Shown here: positions 1 to 8,307 of the stretch, piece by piece | How positions within the stretch are numbered: the stretch's first letter is position 1 | Layout: every line of letters begins with the position of its first letter | Assembly: GCA_964358485.1 (NCBI GenBank) | Contig: CAYHPY010000005.1 | Coordinates: forward strand, 1 to 64,000 | Direction: 5' to 3' | From: CAYHPY01 sp964358485 | Lineage (GTDB): Bacteria > Elusimicrobiota > Elusimicrobia > UBA1565 > UBA9628 | DNA length: 64,000 bases | Notes under the pieces: model-generated | Told to the model about the DNA's origin: nothing | The model's database searches: none | What the model saw: the letters and a program-made list of their open reading frames with translations, nothing else | Position numbers and translations under genes: made by a program

Positions 1-323
1 GGGGAACCGTGGGAGCCGTGGGAACCATGGGAACCGTGGGAGCCGTGCGAGCCGTGGGAACCGTGGGAGCCGTGCGAGCCGTGCGAGCCGTGGCTGGCGT
101 GGGAGTGGTGGCTAACGTGCGAGGTGCTGGGGCCGGAGTTGTGCAGGCCGTTGGTGTGCTGGGGCGCCGCCAACAGTTCCTCGGCCTGCAGCAAGGCTCC
201 GCCGATGATCCCCAGGACCACGGCGGCCTTGACCACGTCTTTTTCAAGAATCTTGCCTTCCTCGCTGGTCAAAAAGCGGGTGATGTCCTTCTTGATCCGC
301 GGAAGCAGTTCATCGTTACCCAT
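1..323 (-). CDS. hxsA: HxsA-like His-Xaa-Ser repeat peptide, 3' end missing (window edge)
   Basis: Reading the minus strand from the ATG at 323 gives a leader of about 65 residues (MGNDELLPRIKKDITRF...) with a hydrophobic stretch (VVKAAVVLGIIGGALL) and an isolated HNS. It is followed by 13 uninterrupted His-Xaa-Ser triplets: HVS, HHS, HAS, then ten HGS, up to the window edge. A GAGGA ribosome site lies about 8 nt before the ATG. Known: HxsA is the presumed substrate of the HXS radical SAM system. The gene directly follows hxsB, 18 nt downstream. The third base of the Gly/Ser codons varies, so the repeat is kept at protein level. Its stop, and any hxsC, lie beyond the edge. I am confident of the repeat; the family assignment rests on the two neighbours. 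Confidence 0.85.
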   Translation of the reverse strand, partial: MGNDELLPRIKKDITRFLTSEEGKILEKDVVKAAVVLGIIGGALLQAEELLAAPQHTNGLHNSGPSTSHVSHHSHASHGSHGSHGSHGSHGSHGSHGSHGSHGSHGS

Positions 324-341
324 TAGACGGTCCTCGGTCGC

Positions 342-1814
342 TCATTGTCTCTGGTACAGGACGCCCGGTTCCCGGGCCTTGAGCCAGGTGCGGAAGATGC
401 GCAAATTCTTCTTGTCCTCGATCCGCTCGAAAAGGGCGTCCAGAATCCCCTTGTGGATCCGGCAGCGGGTGTTGGTCGGCATCCGGCCGAAGACGTCCCC
501 CTGCTCGGCGTAGCACTGGATCGGGCACACCCCGCAATACGGCTTGTAGGCGCAGCGGGAGCAATCCGGCTGGTTGTCCAGGCAGGAGGCCGTCGCGACG
601 GTCCTCACGACGGGGTGGGACACCGTTTCCCGGTAGGAACCCTCCGCGACGCCGCCGATCCGGAAGGACTCGTCCCCCATCCGGGAGAGCATCCGCCCCT
701 CGTCGCAGGTATAGACTCCCCCGTCGAAGTTGTAGGCGATCTGCCCGACCCCGGCCCCGCAGGGGGAACGCAGGTCCAGGAAGTTGGGATCGGAGTCCGT
801 CAGGATCTTGGCCAGGAAAAGCTTGGCGGTCTGCTCGAAGAGAACCCTCTTTCCCCGGTTGGCCGCGAGAATCGCGTCCAGGGCCTCCCGGTAAAAGGCC
901 AGGAATTCCTCGGCCGAATAGCCGATCCGGTCCCAGGTCCGCCGGGCCATTCCGAAGGCGCTGAGCGGCCTCAAGAAGATCCCCTTCGAGCCGATCTTCA
1001 AGTATTGGTCCACGATGTCCCGGGCCCGTCCCAGCGAGAATTTGGTCACCGTCAGGAGCGCGTCGATCCGGAACATTTTTCCCCGCGTCCGCCGGGAGAT
1101 CTCCGCATGCCAGCGCAGGACCCGCGCGTGGCTGCTGCCTCCGACGAAGAGCCGGTTGGCGTCGTGCAGGTCCGCCGGGCCGTCGAGGGAGGTGCAGAAA
1201 TTGACCCCATGGGCGAGGAGGAAGTCCAACTTTTCCTTGTCCAGGAGGCTGAGGTTGGTGACGAGGTTGAGGCAAAGCCCCTTCTTGGCCTCCAGGTTCT
1301 TCTTGCGGGCATAGGCCACGATGAACTTCACCGCCGGCCAATTGGCCAGGGGCTCGCCGCCCTGAAACTCGATGGTGAGCGCCGGGCTCGGGCTCTCGAA
1401 GATCCGGTCCACTGTTTTTTCGGCGGTCTCCAGGCTCATGTCGCTGCCCCGCTCCTTCATGGGCACCGAGTTGGCTTGGCAGTAGAGGCACCGATGGTTG
1501 CACCGGAGGGTCACCACGACCACATGCAGGCTGGGGCCTTGCCACAAAAAACGGTTCCGGCTCCGCCAGACCCCGACGAGCTTGTCGAAATCCATCCGGT
1601 CCCGGATGAACCCGTCATCGGCCAACCGGCCGTAGAGCGGGGACGCCTGGTCGATCTTGCCCTCCACGAAAAGGCGGAAATCGGCCTCCGCCAGGAGGCA
1701 ATACCGGCCGAAGTCGTTGGTCAGGAGAAATTTCCCCCCCAGGCGGCGGAAGCGGAAGTTCCCGGCGCGGAGGGGATCGAGCGCGAGGGGCTGGCCCGGC
1801 GCCGAAGCGGTCAC
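342..1814 (-). CDS. hxsB: His-Xaa-Ser system radical SAM maturase HxsB
   Basis: 490 residues from a GTG that overlaps the hxsD stop (GTGA). The N-terminal part shows the HxsB pattern (FLLTNDFGRYCLL, then a DF..F..G and GFI segment), which probably recognises the peptide. The radical SAM cluster motif is C105-x3-C109-x2-C112 (RCNHRCLYC), followed by FQGGEPL. From about residue 330 there is a SPASM-type Cys-rich region (CGAGVGQIAYNFDG...TCDEG and CSRCAYKPYCGVCPIQC) expected to bind auxiliary Fe-S clusters. Known: HxsB acts with HxsC, HxsD and the repeat peptide HxsA; the chemistry is not established. Inference: it modifies the HxS repeats encoded just downstream. Length and motifs look intact. 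Confidence 0.93.
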   Translation of the reverse strand: MTASAPGQPLALDPLRAGNFRFRRLGGKFLLTNDFGRYCLLAEADFRLFVEGKIDQASPLYGRLADDGFIRDRMDFDKLVGVWRSRNRFLWQGPSLHVVVVTLRCNHRCLYCQANSVPMKERGSDMSLETAEKTVDRIFESPSPALTIEFQGGEPLANWPAVKFIVAYARKKNLEAKKGLCLNLVTNLSLLDKEKLDFLLAHGVNFCTSLDGPADLHDANRLFVGGSSHARVLRWHAEISRRTRGKMFRIDALLTVTKFSLGRARDIVDQYLKIGSKGIFLRPLSAFGMARRTWDRIGYSAEEFLAFYREALDAILAANRGKRVLFEQTAKLFLAKILTDSDPNFLDLRSPCGAGVGQIAYNFDGGVYTCDEGRMLSRMGDESFRIGGVAEGSYRETVSHPVVRTVATASCLDNQPDCSRCAYKPYCGVCPIQCYAEQGDVFGRMPTNTRCRIHKGILDALFERIEDKKNLRIFRTWLKAREPGVLYQRQ

Positions 1815-2410
1815 GAGGGCTTCTCTTTTTTCCCGGCCTCGGGAGAACGGCCCGCCGACGAGGCCTTGGCCCGATTTTTCTCCTCCCAGGGAACGGCCAC
1901 TCCCAGGGGATCGGCGTCGGCCGAGTCGGACTTTTCGATCTCGGCCAAGAGAGCGGCGATCTCCTTTTCCAACTCGGGATCGACCGGCGCGGCCCCTCCG
2001 GAGCCCGCTTCCCCCCCCGTCCCGACTCCCCCGGCGGCCGGAACGCATTCCGCGCACGGCGCCGCGGCCTTGGCCTCGTCCCGCGGGAGCACGGGAGGCG
2101 GTTGACTCGGACTCTGGGCCGACACCAAGGCCTTGGTGATCACGTACTCGCGGATCTTATGATTGGCCTCGGAGACCTTCAGCCGGAGCGCCTGGTGAAG
2201 AAGCTCGTCGTAGAATTGGTCCTGGAGGGCCTCTCCGGCCGCGGCCCCGTCCTTGGCTTTGAGGCTCACCGTGATCCCGGAGCCTTTTTTGCGGCCCAGG
2301 CGGGCGTGGGCCCGGTCCGAGAGGGCGTACGCCGCGGCTTGGATCGCCTCCACCGGGTAGAGGCCGGAGTCGAGCGTGAGCGTCGCCCCCTTGGATTTGG
2401 ACTGAGTCAT
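1811..2410 (-). CDS. hxsD: His-Xaa-Ser system protein HxsD with long C-terminal tail
   Basis: 199 residues; ATG overlaps the upstream stop (ATGA). Residues 1-100 match the HxsD pattern: a short strand, LYPVEAIQAAAYALSDRAH, then ALQDQFYDELLHQALRLK and an IREYVITKAL helix. In this system HxsD is the small partner of the rSAM maturases; inference: it presents the substrate. The last 100 residues are an acidic Pro/Ala-rich extension with one CAEC pair (PCAECVPA) and an ELEKEIAALLAEIEK helix. I recall HxsD as a small protein of about 100 residues, so the tail is unusual. It sits between the Cys-rich exported protein and hxsB. Confidence 0.85.
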   Translation of the reverse strand: MTQSKSKGATLTLDSGLYPVEAIQAAAYALSDRAHARLGRKKGSGITVSLKAKDGAAAGEALQDQFYDELLHQALRLKVSEANHKIREYVITKALVSAQSPSQPPPVLPRDEAKAAAPCAECVPAAGGVGTGGEAGSGGAAPVDPELEKEIAALLAEIEKSDSADADPLGVAVPWEEKNRAKASSAGRSPEAGKKEKPS

Positions 2411-3492
2411 GGTGTTCTCCTCGGCTCCGGATTTTCCGGGGGGGCGTTGACCGCCCCCCTCTTCATCGGCTCTCCCGGCTTGTAATGTTTTTCGAGGGCC
2501 TTGGCCCGCTCCCGTTCCTGGCGGGCGGCCTCCGCGATCCGGAGTTTTTCCGCCTCGACGGCGCGGGCCCTGTCGACTTCCATTTCCGTCCGGATTTTCC
2601 GGAAGGCGTCGACCTTCTCCTTCTCCTTTTGCAAGATGGCCTTGACGGCCGCCTTGTCGCTCTCCGTCGGAGGCATGGGGGTCTTCTCCGCGGCCTTTCT
2701 CCCCGCCTCCTCGAGGCGCTCCACCTGGGCGAGCGCGTCGCAGATCCCCGCGTCGGCGATCTTCAAATAAGGGCCGCAGGCTTGGGGGTCGCGGCCGGTC
2801 AACGCCTCGCACAGGGGCGCCGCCCGGCAGTCCGCCTTATCCCCGGATCGAAGCCCTTTCAACATCGCGGCGGTTTGGGCGCAAAACGCCGTGTTCTTGG
2901 GGGGGCACCGCGCGGGGTCCCCCGCCAAAGCGGCGACCAGCTCCGGACAGGCGGCTTGTTCCCGCGGCGCCATCAACCCGAGCGCGGCCCCCCGCTGGCA
3001 AAAGGCCTTGACGTTTCCGTCCTTGATGGCCCGCGTCCAACTGAGGCAGGGGCCGTTCCCGTCCTGGGGGCGACTTTTCAAGCCGATCACCGCCAGATAG
3101 CTCCGGCATTCGGGCAGTCCGTCACCGGAGGATTTCAGGACCGCGACCGCCGAGCGCCCATAGGCCGCCAGTTCCCGGCACCGGCGGGAGGGCGCGGCGT
3201 CGGGAGGAAGGTCCGCCGGCGTGGGAAAGACCCCGCAGGCCCCTTCCCGTCCCGGGGTCAAGGCGAGGCAGGCGAAAAAGGGAATCGCCGAATCGGCCGC
3301 GCTGCCGGCCAGGACGCCGGACCGGGCCTGCGCCGGGTACTTGCCTCCCTCGAGCAGTTCCCGGGCGTCGAAGGTCTTGGCCTTGCACTCCTTCCAAGCC
3401 CAGGACAGGTCCGCGCCGGCGGCGGCCCGGCCGGTCCGCGGGGCAAAAAGGAGGGCGACGATCCCGGCCGCGGCGGCGGAGCGAAATCTCAT
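2407..3492 (-). CDS. exported Cys-rich protein with C-terminal coiled coil
   Basis: 361 residues, family not recognised. It begins with a signal peptide (RFRSAAAAGIVALLFAPRTGRAAA). The next 250 residues hold about 14 cysteines, mostly followed by a short helix-like spacing, suggesting a disulphide-rich helical repeat fold outside the cytoplasm. Residues of about 265-345 are highly charged (KEKEKVDAFRKIRTEMEVDR, then EKLRIAEAARQERER) and should form a coiled coil. Both ends overlap neighbours by four bases (ATGA with the LTTYYPAPSG gene and with hxsD), so it is translated with the HXS genes. It is a candidate partner or envelope anchor for the modified repeat peptide; that role is inferred from position only. 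Confidence 0.75.
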   Translation of the reverse strand: MRFRSAAAAGIVALLFAPRTGRAAAGADLSWAWKECKAKTFDARELLEGGKYPAQARSGVLAGSAADSAIPFFACLALTPGREGACGVFPTPADLPPDAAPSRRCRELAAYGRSAVAVLKSSGDGLPECRSYLAVIGLKSRPQDGNGPCLSWTRAIKDGNVKAFCQRGAALGLMAPREQAACPELVAALAGDPARCPPKNTAFCAQTAAMLKGLRSGDKADCRAAPLCEALTGRDPQACGPYLKIADAGICDALAQVERLEEAGRKAAEKTPMPPTESDKAAVKAILQKEKEKVDAFRKIRTEMEVDRARAVEAEKLRIAEAARQERERAKALEKHYKPGEPMKRGAVNAPPENPEPRRTP

Positions 3493-4145
3493 TTGGGGCA
3501 GCAATACGCGACGTTTTCGATGGAAAGGACGAGGTCGGCGGCGACTGTCAGGTTCTGGAAGGAAGTGCCTTCCACCCAAATCCCCTTGGTATAGGTAACG
3601 TAATTATTGAAACCGCAGGCCGGGTTCTGGAGGGCCGAGATGGTCACCTGTGTGCAGCCGGTGTTGGCGTTGGACACGTAGATGTACCCTTGGCGGCCGG
3701 CGGCGGCAGAAAACCCGCTCATGACCAGATTTCCGCGGGCGTCGATGATACCATCGAAGCGGGAAGTGCCGTTCACGTGAACGGCGTTTCCCGCGGTGGG
3801 ATTGGAGAGCCCGAACCCGGCGGTCCCCTCCACGATGAGCCCGTTGGCCGGCGCCGCGATCGTCGCGTAGGCGGCGCCGATGGCCGCGCCGCCGCTGACG
3901 CCCAGCTTGGAGACCGCCCCCGTCGTGCCCACGCCCAGGACCCCGCCGTCGCGCGCGAGAAAGGTGTTGGCCGTCGTGATCATCCGCGTGTAGACCCCGG
4001 ACGGGGCGGGATAGTAGGTGGTCAAGGTCACGGTTTCCGACCCGAGCTCAACCGGGGCGCAGAGCATGAGGGCCATGCCGGCCAAGCCCCGGAACCATCC
4101 CGAAAACGCCGGAATTTCAAACTGAACTCGGATTTTTCGCGACAT
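3489..4145 (-). CDS. exported LTTYYPAPSG-type structural protein
   Basis: 218 residues, first gene of the HXS operon. An atypical signal sequence (about residues 10-35, hydrophobic FRGLAGMALMLCAPVEL) leads into ETVTLTTYYPAPSGVYTRM, a motif I recall near the N-terminus of many exported Elusimicrobiota proteins. The rest is Gly/Ala/Thr-rich with the look of a beta-structured surface or pseudopilin-like protein and ends with Cys residues (TGCTQ, NPACGF, VAYCCPK). A GGGAGG ribosome site lies about 10 nt before the ATG and an extended -10 box lies upstream. Inference: a surface protein made together with the HXS peptide. The precise function is unknown. Confidence 0.75.
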   Translation of the reverse strand: MSRKIRVQFEIPAFSGWFRGLAGMALMLCAPVELGSETVTLTTYYPAPSGVYTRMITTANTFLARDGGVLGVGTTGAVSKLGVSGGAAIGAAYATIAAPANGLIVEGTAGFGLSNPTAGNAVHVNGTSRFDGIIDARGNLVMSGFSAAAGRQGYIYVSNANTGCTQVTISALQNPACGFNNYVTYTKGIWVEGTSFQNLTVAADLVLSIENVAYCCPK

Positions 4146-4170
4146 GGGCCGAATGCCTCCCTCTCCAAGT

Positions 4171-4179
4171 AGTGTAACA
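4171..4179 (-). promoter_or_regulatory. extended -10 promoter of the HXS operon
   Basis: On the minus strand the sequence reads TGTTACACT, an extended -10 element (TGn + TACACT), 25 nt before the ATG at 4145. No clear -35 box is visible. The remaining divergent spacer up to 4345 is relatively AT-rich and must also hold the promoter of the plus-strand rSAM operon; a weak TTTACT at 4328-4333 is the best candidate for it. Confidence 0.5.
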
Positions 4180-4345
4180 GCCCGACGCCCCGGGGGCCAT
4201 GGCGACCGTCATAGAGGCGGCTCGAGAGCGTGGGATTGTGCACCGGTTTTACTCTAACACTTGGCCGAATGGGCGGCCATTCTCTTTTGCTCCGCAAATT
4301 AGATTTCTTTCCCGAGATAGATTGGTGTTTACTGGAAAGCGCCAC

Positions 4346-6091
4346 ATGCGGAAAGCCCTGATCAAAGTCACCTACCGGTGCAACAACCGGTGCATTTACT
4401 GCCATGCCGAGCCTTATCGGGGCCTCCCCGACCTTCCGACCGCGGAAATCGAGTCCCGGATCCGCTCGGCCGCCGGAAAAGGAGCCGACCTGGCCGTTTT
4501 TTCCGGCGGGGAACCGACCCTCCGAAACGACCTGCCGGCCTTGGCGCGGGCCGCGCGCCGAAACGGAATGGCATTCGGAATCATCACCAACGGAAGACGG
4601 TTCGTCTATCCCGCCTTCGGCGGGGAATTGGCCCGGCTCGGGCTCCGTTTCGCCTATGTCTCATTCCACTCCACGGACCGGACCGTCCACGCTCAAACCA
4701 CCCGAACCGATTCCCTGTCCCAGACCCTGGCCGCCATTGAAAATCTGGTGAAACTCGGGGTGGAAGTCGTCGTCAACACGGTGGTCACGCGCCTCAACCT
4801 CGAAGGCTTGGCGGCCGTCGCCGACCGCCTGGCGGCAATACGACCCGCGAAAATCAAATTTTCTCTCATCGAGCCGAAAGGGGCCGCCCTCGAGAACCCT
4901 CCGGCCATTCCCCCTCCGGGCGAAGCCGCCGCCGCCATCCAAGAGGCGCTCCGCCGGGGACGGTCCCGCCACCCCGGCCAGGCCTTCGGCTGCGAGGGAC
5001 TGACCCCCTGCCTGGTGGGGGAGTTCGAATCCCTCAATGACGATTTGACGACCAACGGTTTTATCTCCTGCCAGGAGACTTTCGACGCCGCCCCCGGCCC
5101 GCCCGATTACTTCAATCGGGCGAAGCCCGACAACTGCTTGGATTGCGCCCATTGGCCCCGTTGCCCCGGAATTTTCACCGGCTACCTCTCCCGCTCCCCT
5201 CTGCCTCCCCTTCAACCGGAAATCATTCCCCGTTCAAATTCCTTCGTCTTCCTAAAATCCGGAAAGGCGACCCCCGCCCCCTTGAAGCCCTCCCGGTGCC
5301 CCGGACGAACGGCCGGTCCTCGGCGGATTTTTCTTCTCTCGGGAAAGTCGATCCGCTCCTATGACACGCCCACCGGAGATTTTACGATCGGCCAGATCTC
5401 GGAGGCTCTCTCCGAGGGGAGGATCTTCGCCGCGGCCTCATCGGCCCCCGGCGCGTCCGACCGGGGCTCCCTGCGGGAGCTTCAAAGGGCGCCGCTCTGC
5501 CGCGCCTGTCCCCGCACGGCCTCCTGCCGCCGCCTCCTCGTGGAAAGTCCGAAAAAAGGCGCGCCCGGCCTCGAGGAGCGCCTGCGAAAACTGGCGACGG
5601 GCCTCAGAGGCGACCTTCTGGAGGTCGGCTGCGGCGGCGTCCGCTTTCGCCCGGAACTGGCCCGGTCGGCGGCCGCCGGATTGATCCGCTATTTGGGCAT
5701 CGACCCCTGCGCGCGAGCCGCCTCCTCTCCCGGCCTCCCCGTCCTGCGGGCGGAGGCCGAATCCTTCGGAATGCCGGACGCCTCCTTCGACCATGCCCTC
5801 CTTTTCGGCTCCTACAACCACATCCGCCGCCCCTCCCTGGCTTTCCCCAACATCCGCCGCATGCTCAAGCCCGGAGGACGGTTGACGGTGGCCGACAGCG
5901 CGGCCTTCGGAGTCCTCCTCCCGGGGCCCCCGGCCCCGGCGCCCCCCGGGGGCTTCGAGCATTACCGCAATCACGACGCCCTTCAAGCCGAGGCTTTGTT
6001 GGTTCGTCTCGGCTTTGAAACCGAACCCGGATCGGGGGAAAGCGGCCGCGCCGCCGGGCCCGACTGGCTGCTCGAAATGAGGAAGGCATGA
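4346..6091 (+). CDS. radical SAM (SPASM-like) / SAM-methyltransferase fusion protein
   Basis: 581 residues. The start MRKALIKVTYRC is chosen because the rSAM motif normally begins about here; an in-frame ATG at 4199 would add an unrelated tail. Residues 1-310: rSAM domain with C12-x3-C16-x2-C19 (CNNRCIYC), FSGGEPT, and a SPASM-like Cys cluster (ISCQETF...NCLDCAHWPRCPGIF). About 390-430: a second Cys group (LCRACPRTASCRR). About 415-580: class I methyltransferase (LLEVGCGG, GIDPC, LKPGGRLTV). Its stop overlaps the next gene's start (ATGA). The MoaA/PqqE-like rSAM type acts on peptides or small molecules; the substrate is unknown and no precursor peptide is visible beside it. Confidence 0.85.
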   Translation: MRKALIKVTYRCNNRCIYCHAEPYRGLPDLPTAEIESRIRSAAGKGADLAVFSGGEPTLRNDLPALARAARRNGMAFGIITNGRRFVYPAFGGELARLGLRFAYVSFHSTDRTVHAQTTRTDSLSQTLAAIENLVKLGVEVVVNTVVTRLNLEGLAAVADRLAAIRPAKIKFSLIEPKGAALENPPAIPPPGEAAAAIQEALRRGRSRHPGQAFGCEGLTPCLVGEFESLNDDLTTNGFISCQETFDAAPGPPDYFNRAKPDNCLDCAHWPRCPGIFTGYLSRSPLPPLQPEIIPRSNSFVFLKSGKATPAPLKPSRCPGRTAGPRRIFLLSGKSIRSYDTPTGDFTIGQISEALSEGRIFAAASSAPGASDRGSLRELQRAPLCRACPRTASCRRLLVESPKKGAPGLEERLRKLATGLRGDLLEVGCGGVRFRPELARSAAAGLIRYLGIDPCARAASSPGLPVLRAEAESFGMPDASFDHALLFGSYNHIRRPSLAFPNIRRMLKPGGRLTVADSAAFGVLLPGPPAPAPPGGFEHYRNHDALQAEALLVRLGFETEPGSGESGRAAGPDWLLEMRKA

Positions 6092-8307
6092 GCGGCCCCC
6101 GGGTCCTGATCGTCAATCCTCCCTTGGCCGTCGAGGAGGCCTTCATCGACGCCCCCCATTTCTCGGTCCTGGGACCGTTGTCCTGCGCCGCGGCCCTGCG
6201 CGACCAAGGATTCGAGGTCACGGCCGCCGACGCCTTTTCGTCGGGGCTTGAGGCCGCCGCGCTTCTGCGCCCGCCCCGGCGAAAATTCGAGGCCGTGGTC
6301 GTCGGGCTCCCGCCCTTTTTCAAGCCCCACGCCAAGACCGCCGCCGCCTCCGAATTTTTCGGCTTGCTCCGAAAAAGATTCCCGAAGGCCAAGCTCATCG
6401 CGGCCGACTGCTATTTCGGCGGGATGCACTACATCGAATACGAGCCTCCGGCTTTTCTTAAGAATTACCCCGAGGTGGACGCGGTGGTCAAATACGAAGG
6501 GGAGGCCGCGCTTGGCCGCCTGTTGGGAGATTGGCCCTCGCAACGGCCTTTGTCCGTTTCGGGCCGGGCGGCCGAAGTCCGCCCGGACGATTTCCCGCCC
6601 CCCGCTTGGGACCTCATCGACGTCCCGGCCTATTACCGCGCCCAGAAGGCCTTTTTCGCGCGCCTTCGCCGCCCGCCCCCCTACCGCAAAGACCTGCCCA
6701 CCTTGCCGGCCGTCGCCTCCCGCGGCTGCGCGCACCGCTGTTCGTTCTGCACCGCCAATCCTGGGGAAAAGACCCCCGCCTGGCGGCCCCACGGGCTGGA
6801 CTACCTGCGGCGGGCCTTTCGGACCCTCAAGGAGCGCCATGGCGCCGGCCGGGTGGCGATTCTAGACGGCTGCGCCAACCAGGACCCCGCCCGCTTCGAG
6901 GAAATTCTGGCCTTGTTGGAATCGTTGGGGCTGGAAGCGGATTTTCCCAACGGCCTGCGCGCCGATCTTCTCTCCCGGGACTGCCTGCGCCGGCTCAAAG
7001 GTCTGGCGGAGTCGCTCACCGTCAGCGCCGAATCCGGCGACCCCGAGTTCCTCCGCCGCAAAATCGGCAAGGGCCTGGTTGCCGAAGACGTCGAACGGAC
7101 CGCGGCCTGGTGCCGGGAACTCGGCCTGCCCCTGAGCGTCCACTATCTCGTGGGCTTGCCCGGGGAAACCCCGGAGGGCGTCAACAAGACCCTCGCCCAC
7201 GCCTTGAAAATGAAGGAGGAGTTCGGGGCCGTTCCCCTCCTCCAGAATTTCACGCCCATTCCGGGCACGGCCCTGCACCGGGAATGCGTCCAAAAGGGCC
7301 TCTTGGGAGAATTCGACGCGGAGAACCTCCACCGCCATTTTCAAGGAACGCCCGCGCTCGACACGCCGGAGCTTCCGCGGGCCAAGCTCGCCCGCATGAC
7401 CCGGGCCTTCCAGCGCCGGATCTCGGCGGCCGCCCTGGAGAAAGTCATCATCAACCTGACCTACGCCTGCGACAACGCATGCACCTTCTGCGCCGTCGGG
7501 GGTCGGGAGAAAGTCCACGGGGAGCCCGGCCGCTACGCCCGCCTTCTGCGGGATTACCGTCAGCGCGGGGCCTATCTGCTGGACTTGGACGGCGGGGAGC
7601 CCACCCTCTACCCCCACCTTTTCCACGTGGTGCGGCTGGCCGACGCGCTGGGCTACAAAAAAATAGCGCTCACCACCAACGGCCGCCGCCTGGCCGACCG
7701 CGCCTTCGCCTCGCGCCTGCTGCTTTCCGGCATCACCGACCTCATGGTGTCCCTCCATGGCCCCGACTCGGCGGTCCATGAAAGCCACACCAGGCGTCCG
7801 GGAAGCTTCGCGCAGACAGTGGCCGGAGTCAAGCACGCCGCGCGCCTGAAGCCCCGCGGCGTGTCCTTGGCGGTCAACGCCGTCGTGACCCGCGCCAACG
7901 CCCCGCGCGCCGCCGATTTTTTCCGATTCGTCCGGGACCTCGGAGTGGAAACCCTCAACCTCCAATTCGTCACCCCTTTCGGCCGGGCAAAAAACGCCTC
8001 CCACGGGGATGCGGCGGACCTTTGCCGCGCTCTGGGACCGGCCGTGGCCGAGTGGGGAAAAGTCCTCCGCATCCAGTTCGTCAACGCCCTTCCCTGCCGC
8101 CTCGAGGGCCTGTTTCCCGAAACGGAGCCGGAACTCGGGAAACATTCGCGCGAAATGGTGTTCGTCGATTCCCCGGCGCGCAATTTGGCGGCCTACCTGG
8201 ACGCCCAGCGCCGGAAAAATTCGGAATGCGCCCCCTGCGAACACGCCGTGGCCTGCGGCGGCCATTACGTTTTCGAGGAAGAACGCCCCCCCGATGAAAA
8301 AGATTGA
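6088..8307 (+). CDS. tandem radical SAM protein (B12-type rSAM + MoaA/PqqE-type rSAM)
   Basis: 739 residues with two complete rSAM domains in one chain. Residues 1-190 resemble a B12-binding Rossmann domain (RVLIVNPPL...LGPLSCAAALRDQGFEV), although I do not see a clean DxHxxG motif. First rSAM: C214-x3-C218-x2-C221 (CAHRCSFC), with the GLPGETPEG region typical of B12-rSAMs. Second rSAM: C461-x3-C465-x2-C468 (CDNACTFC), LDGGEPTLY near 502 and a SPASM-like end (CAPCEHAVACGG). It overlaps both neighbours. The second domain looks like the other rSAMs of this operon, suggesting gene fusion. Substrate unknown. Confidence 0.85.
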   Translation: MSGPRVLIVNPPLAVEEAFIDAPHFSVLGPLSCAAALRDQGFEVTAADAFSSGLEAAALLRPPRRKFEAVVVGLPPFFKPHAKTAAASEFFGLLRKRFPKAKLIAADCYFGGMHYIEYEPPAFLKNYPEVDAVVKYEGEAALGRLLGDWPSQRPLSVSGRAAEVRPDDFPPPAWDLIDVPAYYRAQKAFFARLRRPPPYRKDLPTLPAVASRGCAHRCSFCTANPGEKTPAWRPHGLDYLRRAFRTLKERHGAGRVAILDGCANQDPARFEEILALLESLGLEADFPNGLRADLLSRDCLRRLKGLAESLTVSAESGDPEFLRRKIGKGLVAEDVERTAAWCRELGLPLSVHYLVGLPGETPEGVNKTLAHALKMKEEFGAVPLLQNFTPIPGTALHRECVQKGLLGEFDAENLHRHFQGTPALDTPELPRAKLARMTRAFQRRISAAALEKVIINLTYACDNACTFCAVGGREKVHGEPGRYARLLRDYRQRGAYLLDLDGGEPTLYPHLFHVVRLADALGYKKIALTTNGRRLADRAFASRLLLSGITDLMVSLHGPDSAVHESHTRRPGSFAQTVAGVKHAARLKPRGVSLAVNAVVTRANAPRAADFFRFVRDLGVETLNLQFVTPFGRAKNASHGDAADLCRALGPAVAEWGKVLRIQFVNALPCRLEGLFPETEPELGKHSREMVFVDSPARNLAAYLDAQRRKNSECAPCEHAVACGGHYVFEEERPPDEKD

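Noticed and set aside
9..326. Plus-strand frame with Gly-Val/Ala repeats
   Set aside because: It is the complement of the His-Xaa-Ser repeat; the minus strand has a start, ribosome site and hxsB context.
4199..4345. N-terminal extension of the rSAM-methyltransferase gene
   Set aside because: The extra 49 residues show no family match, no ribosome site precedes the ATG at 4199, and the AT-rich stretch is better explained as promoter region.
5021..5032. GTTCGAATCC-like sequence resembling a tRNA T-loop
   Set aside because: It lies in the coding frame of the rSAM-methyltransferase gene and no acceptor or anticodon stem can be formed around it.
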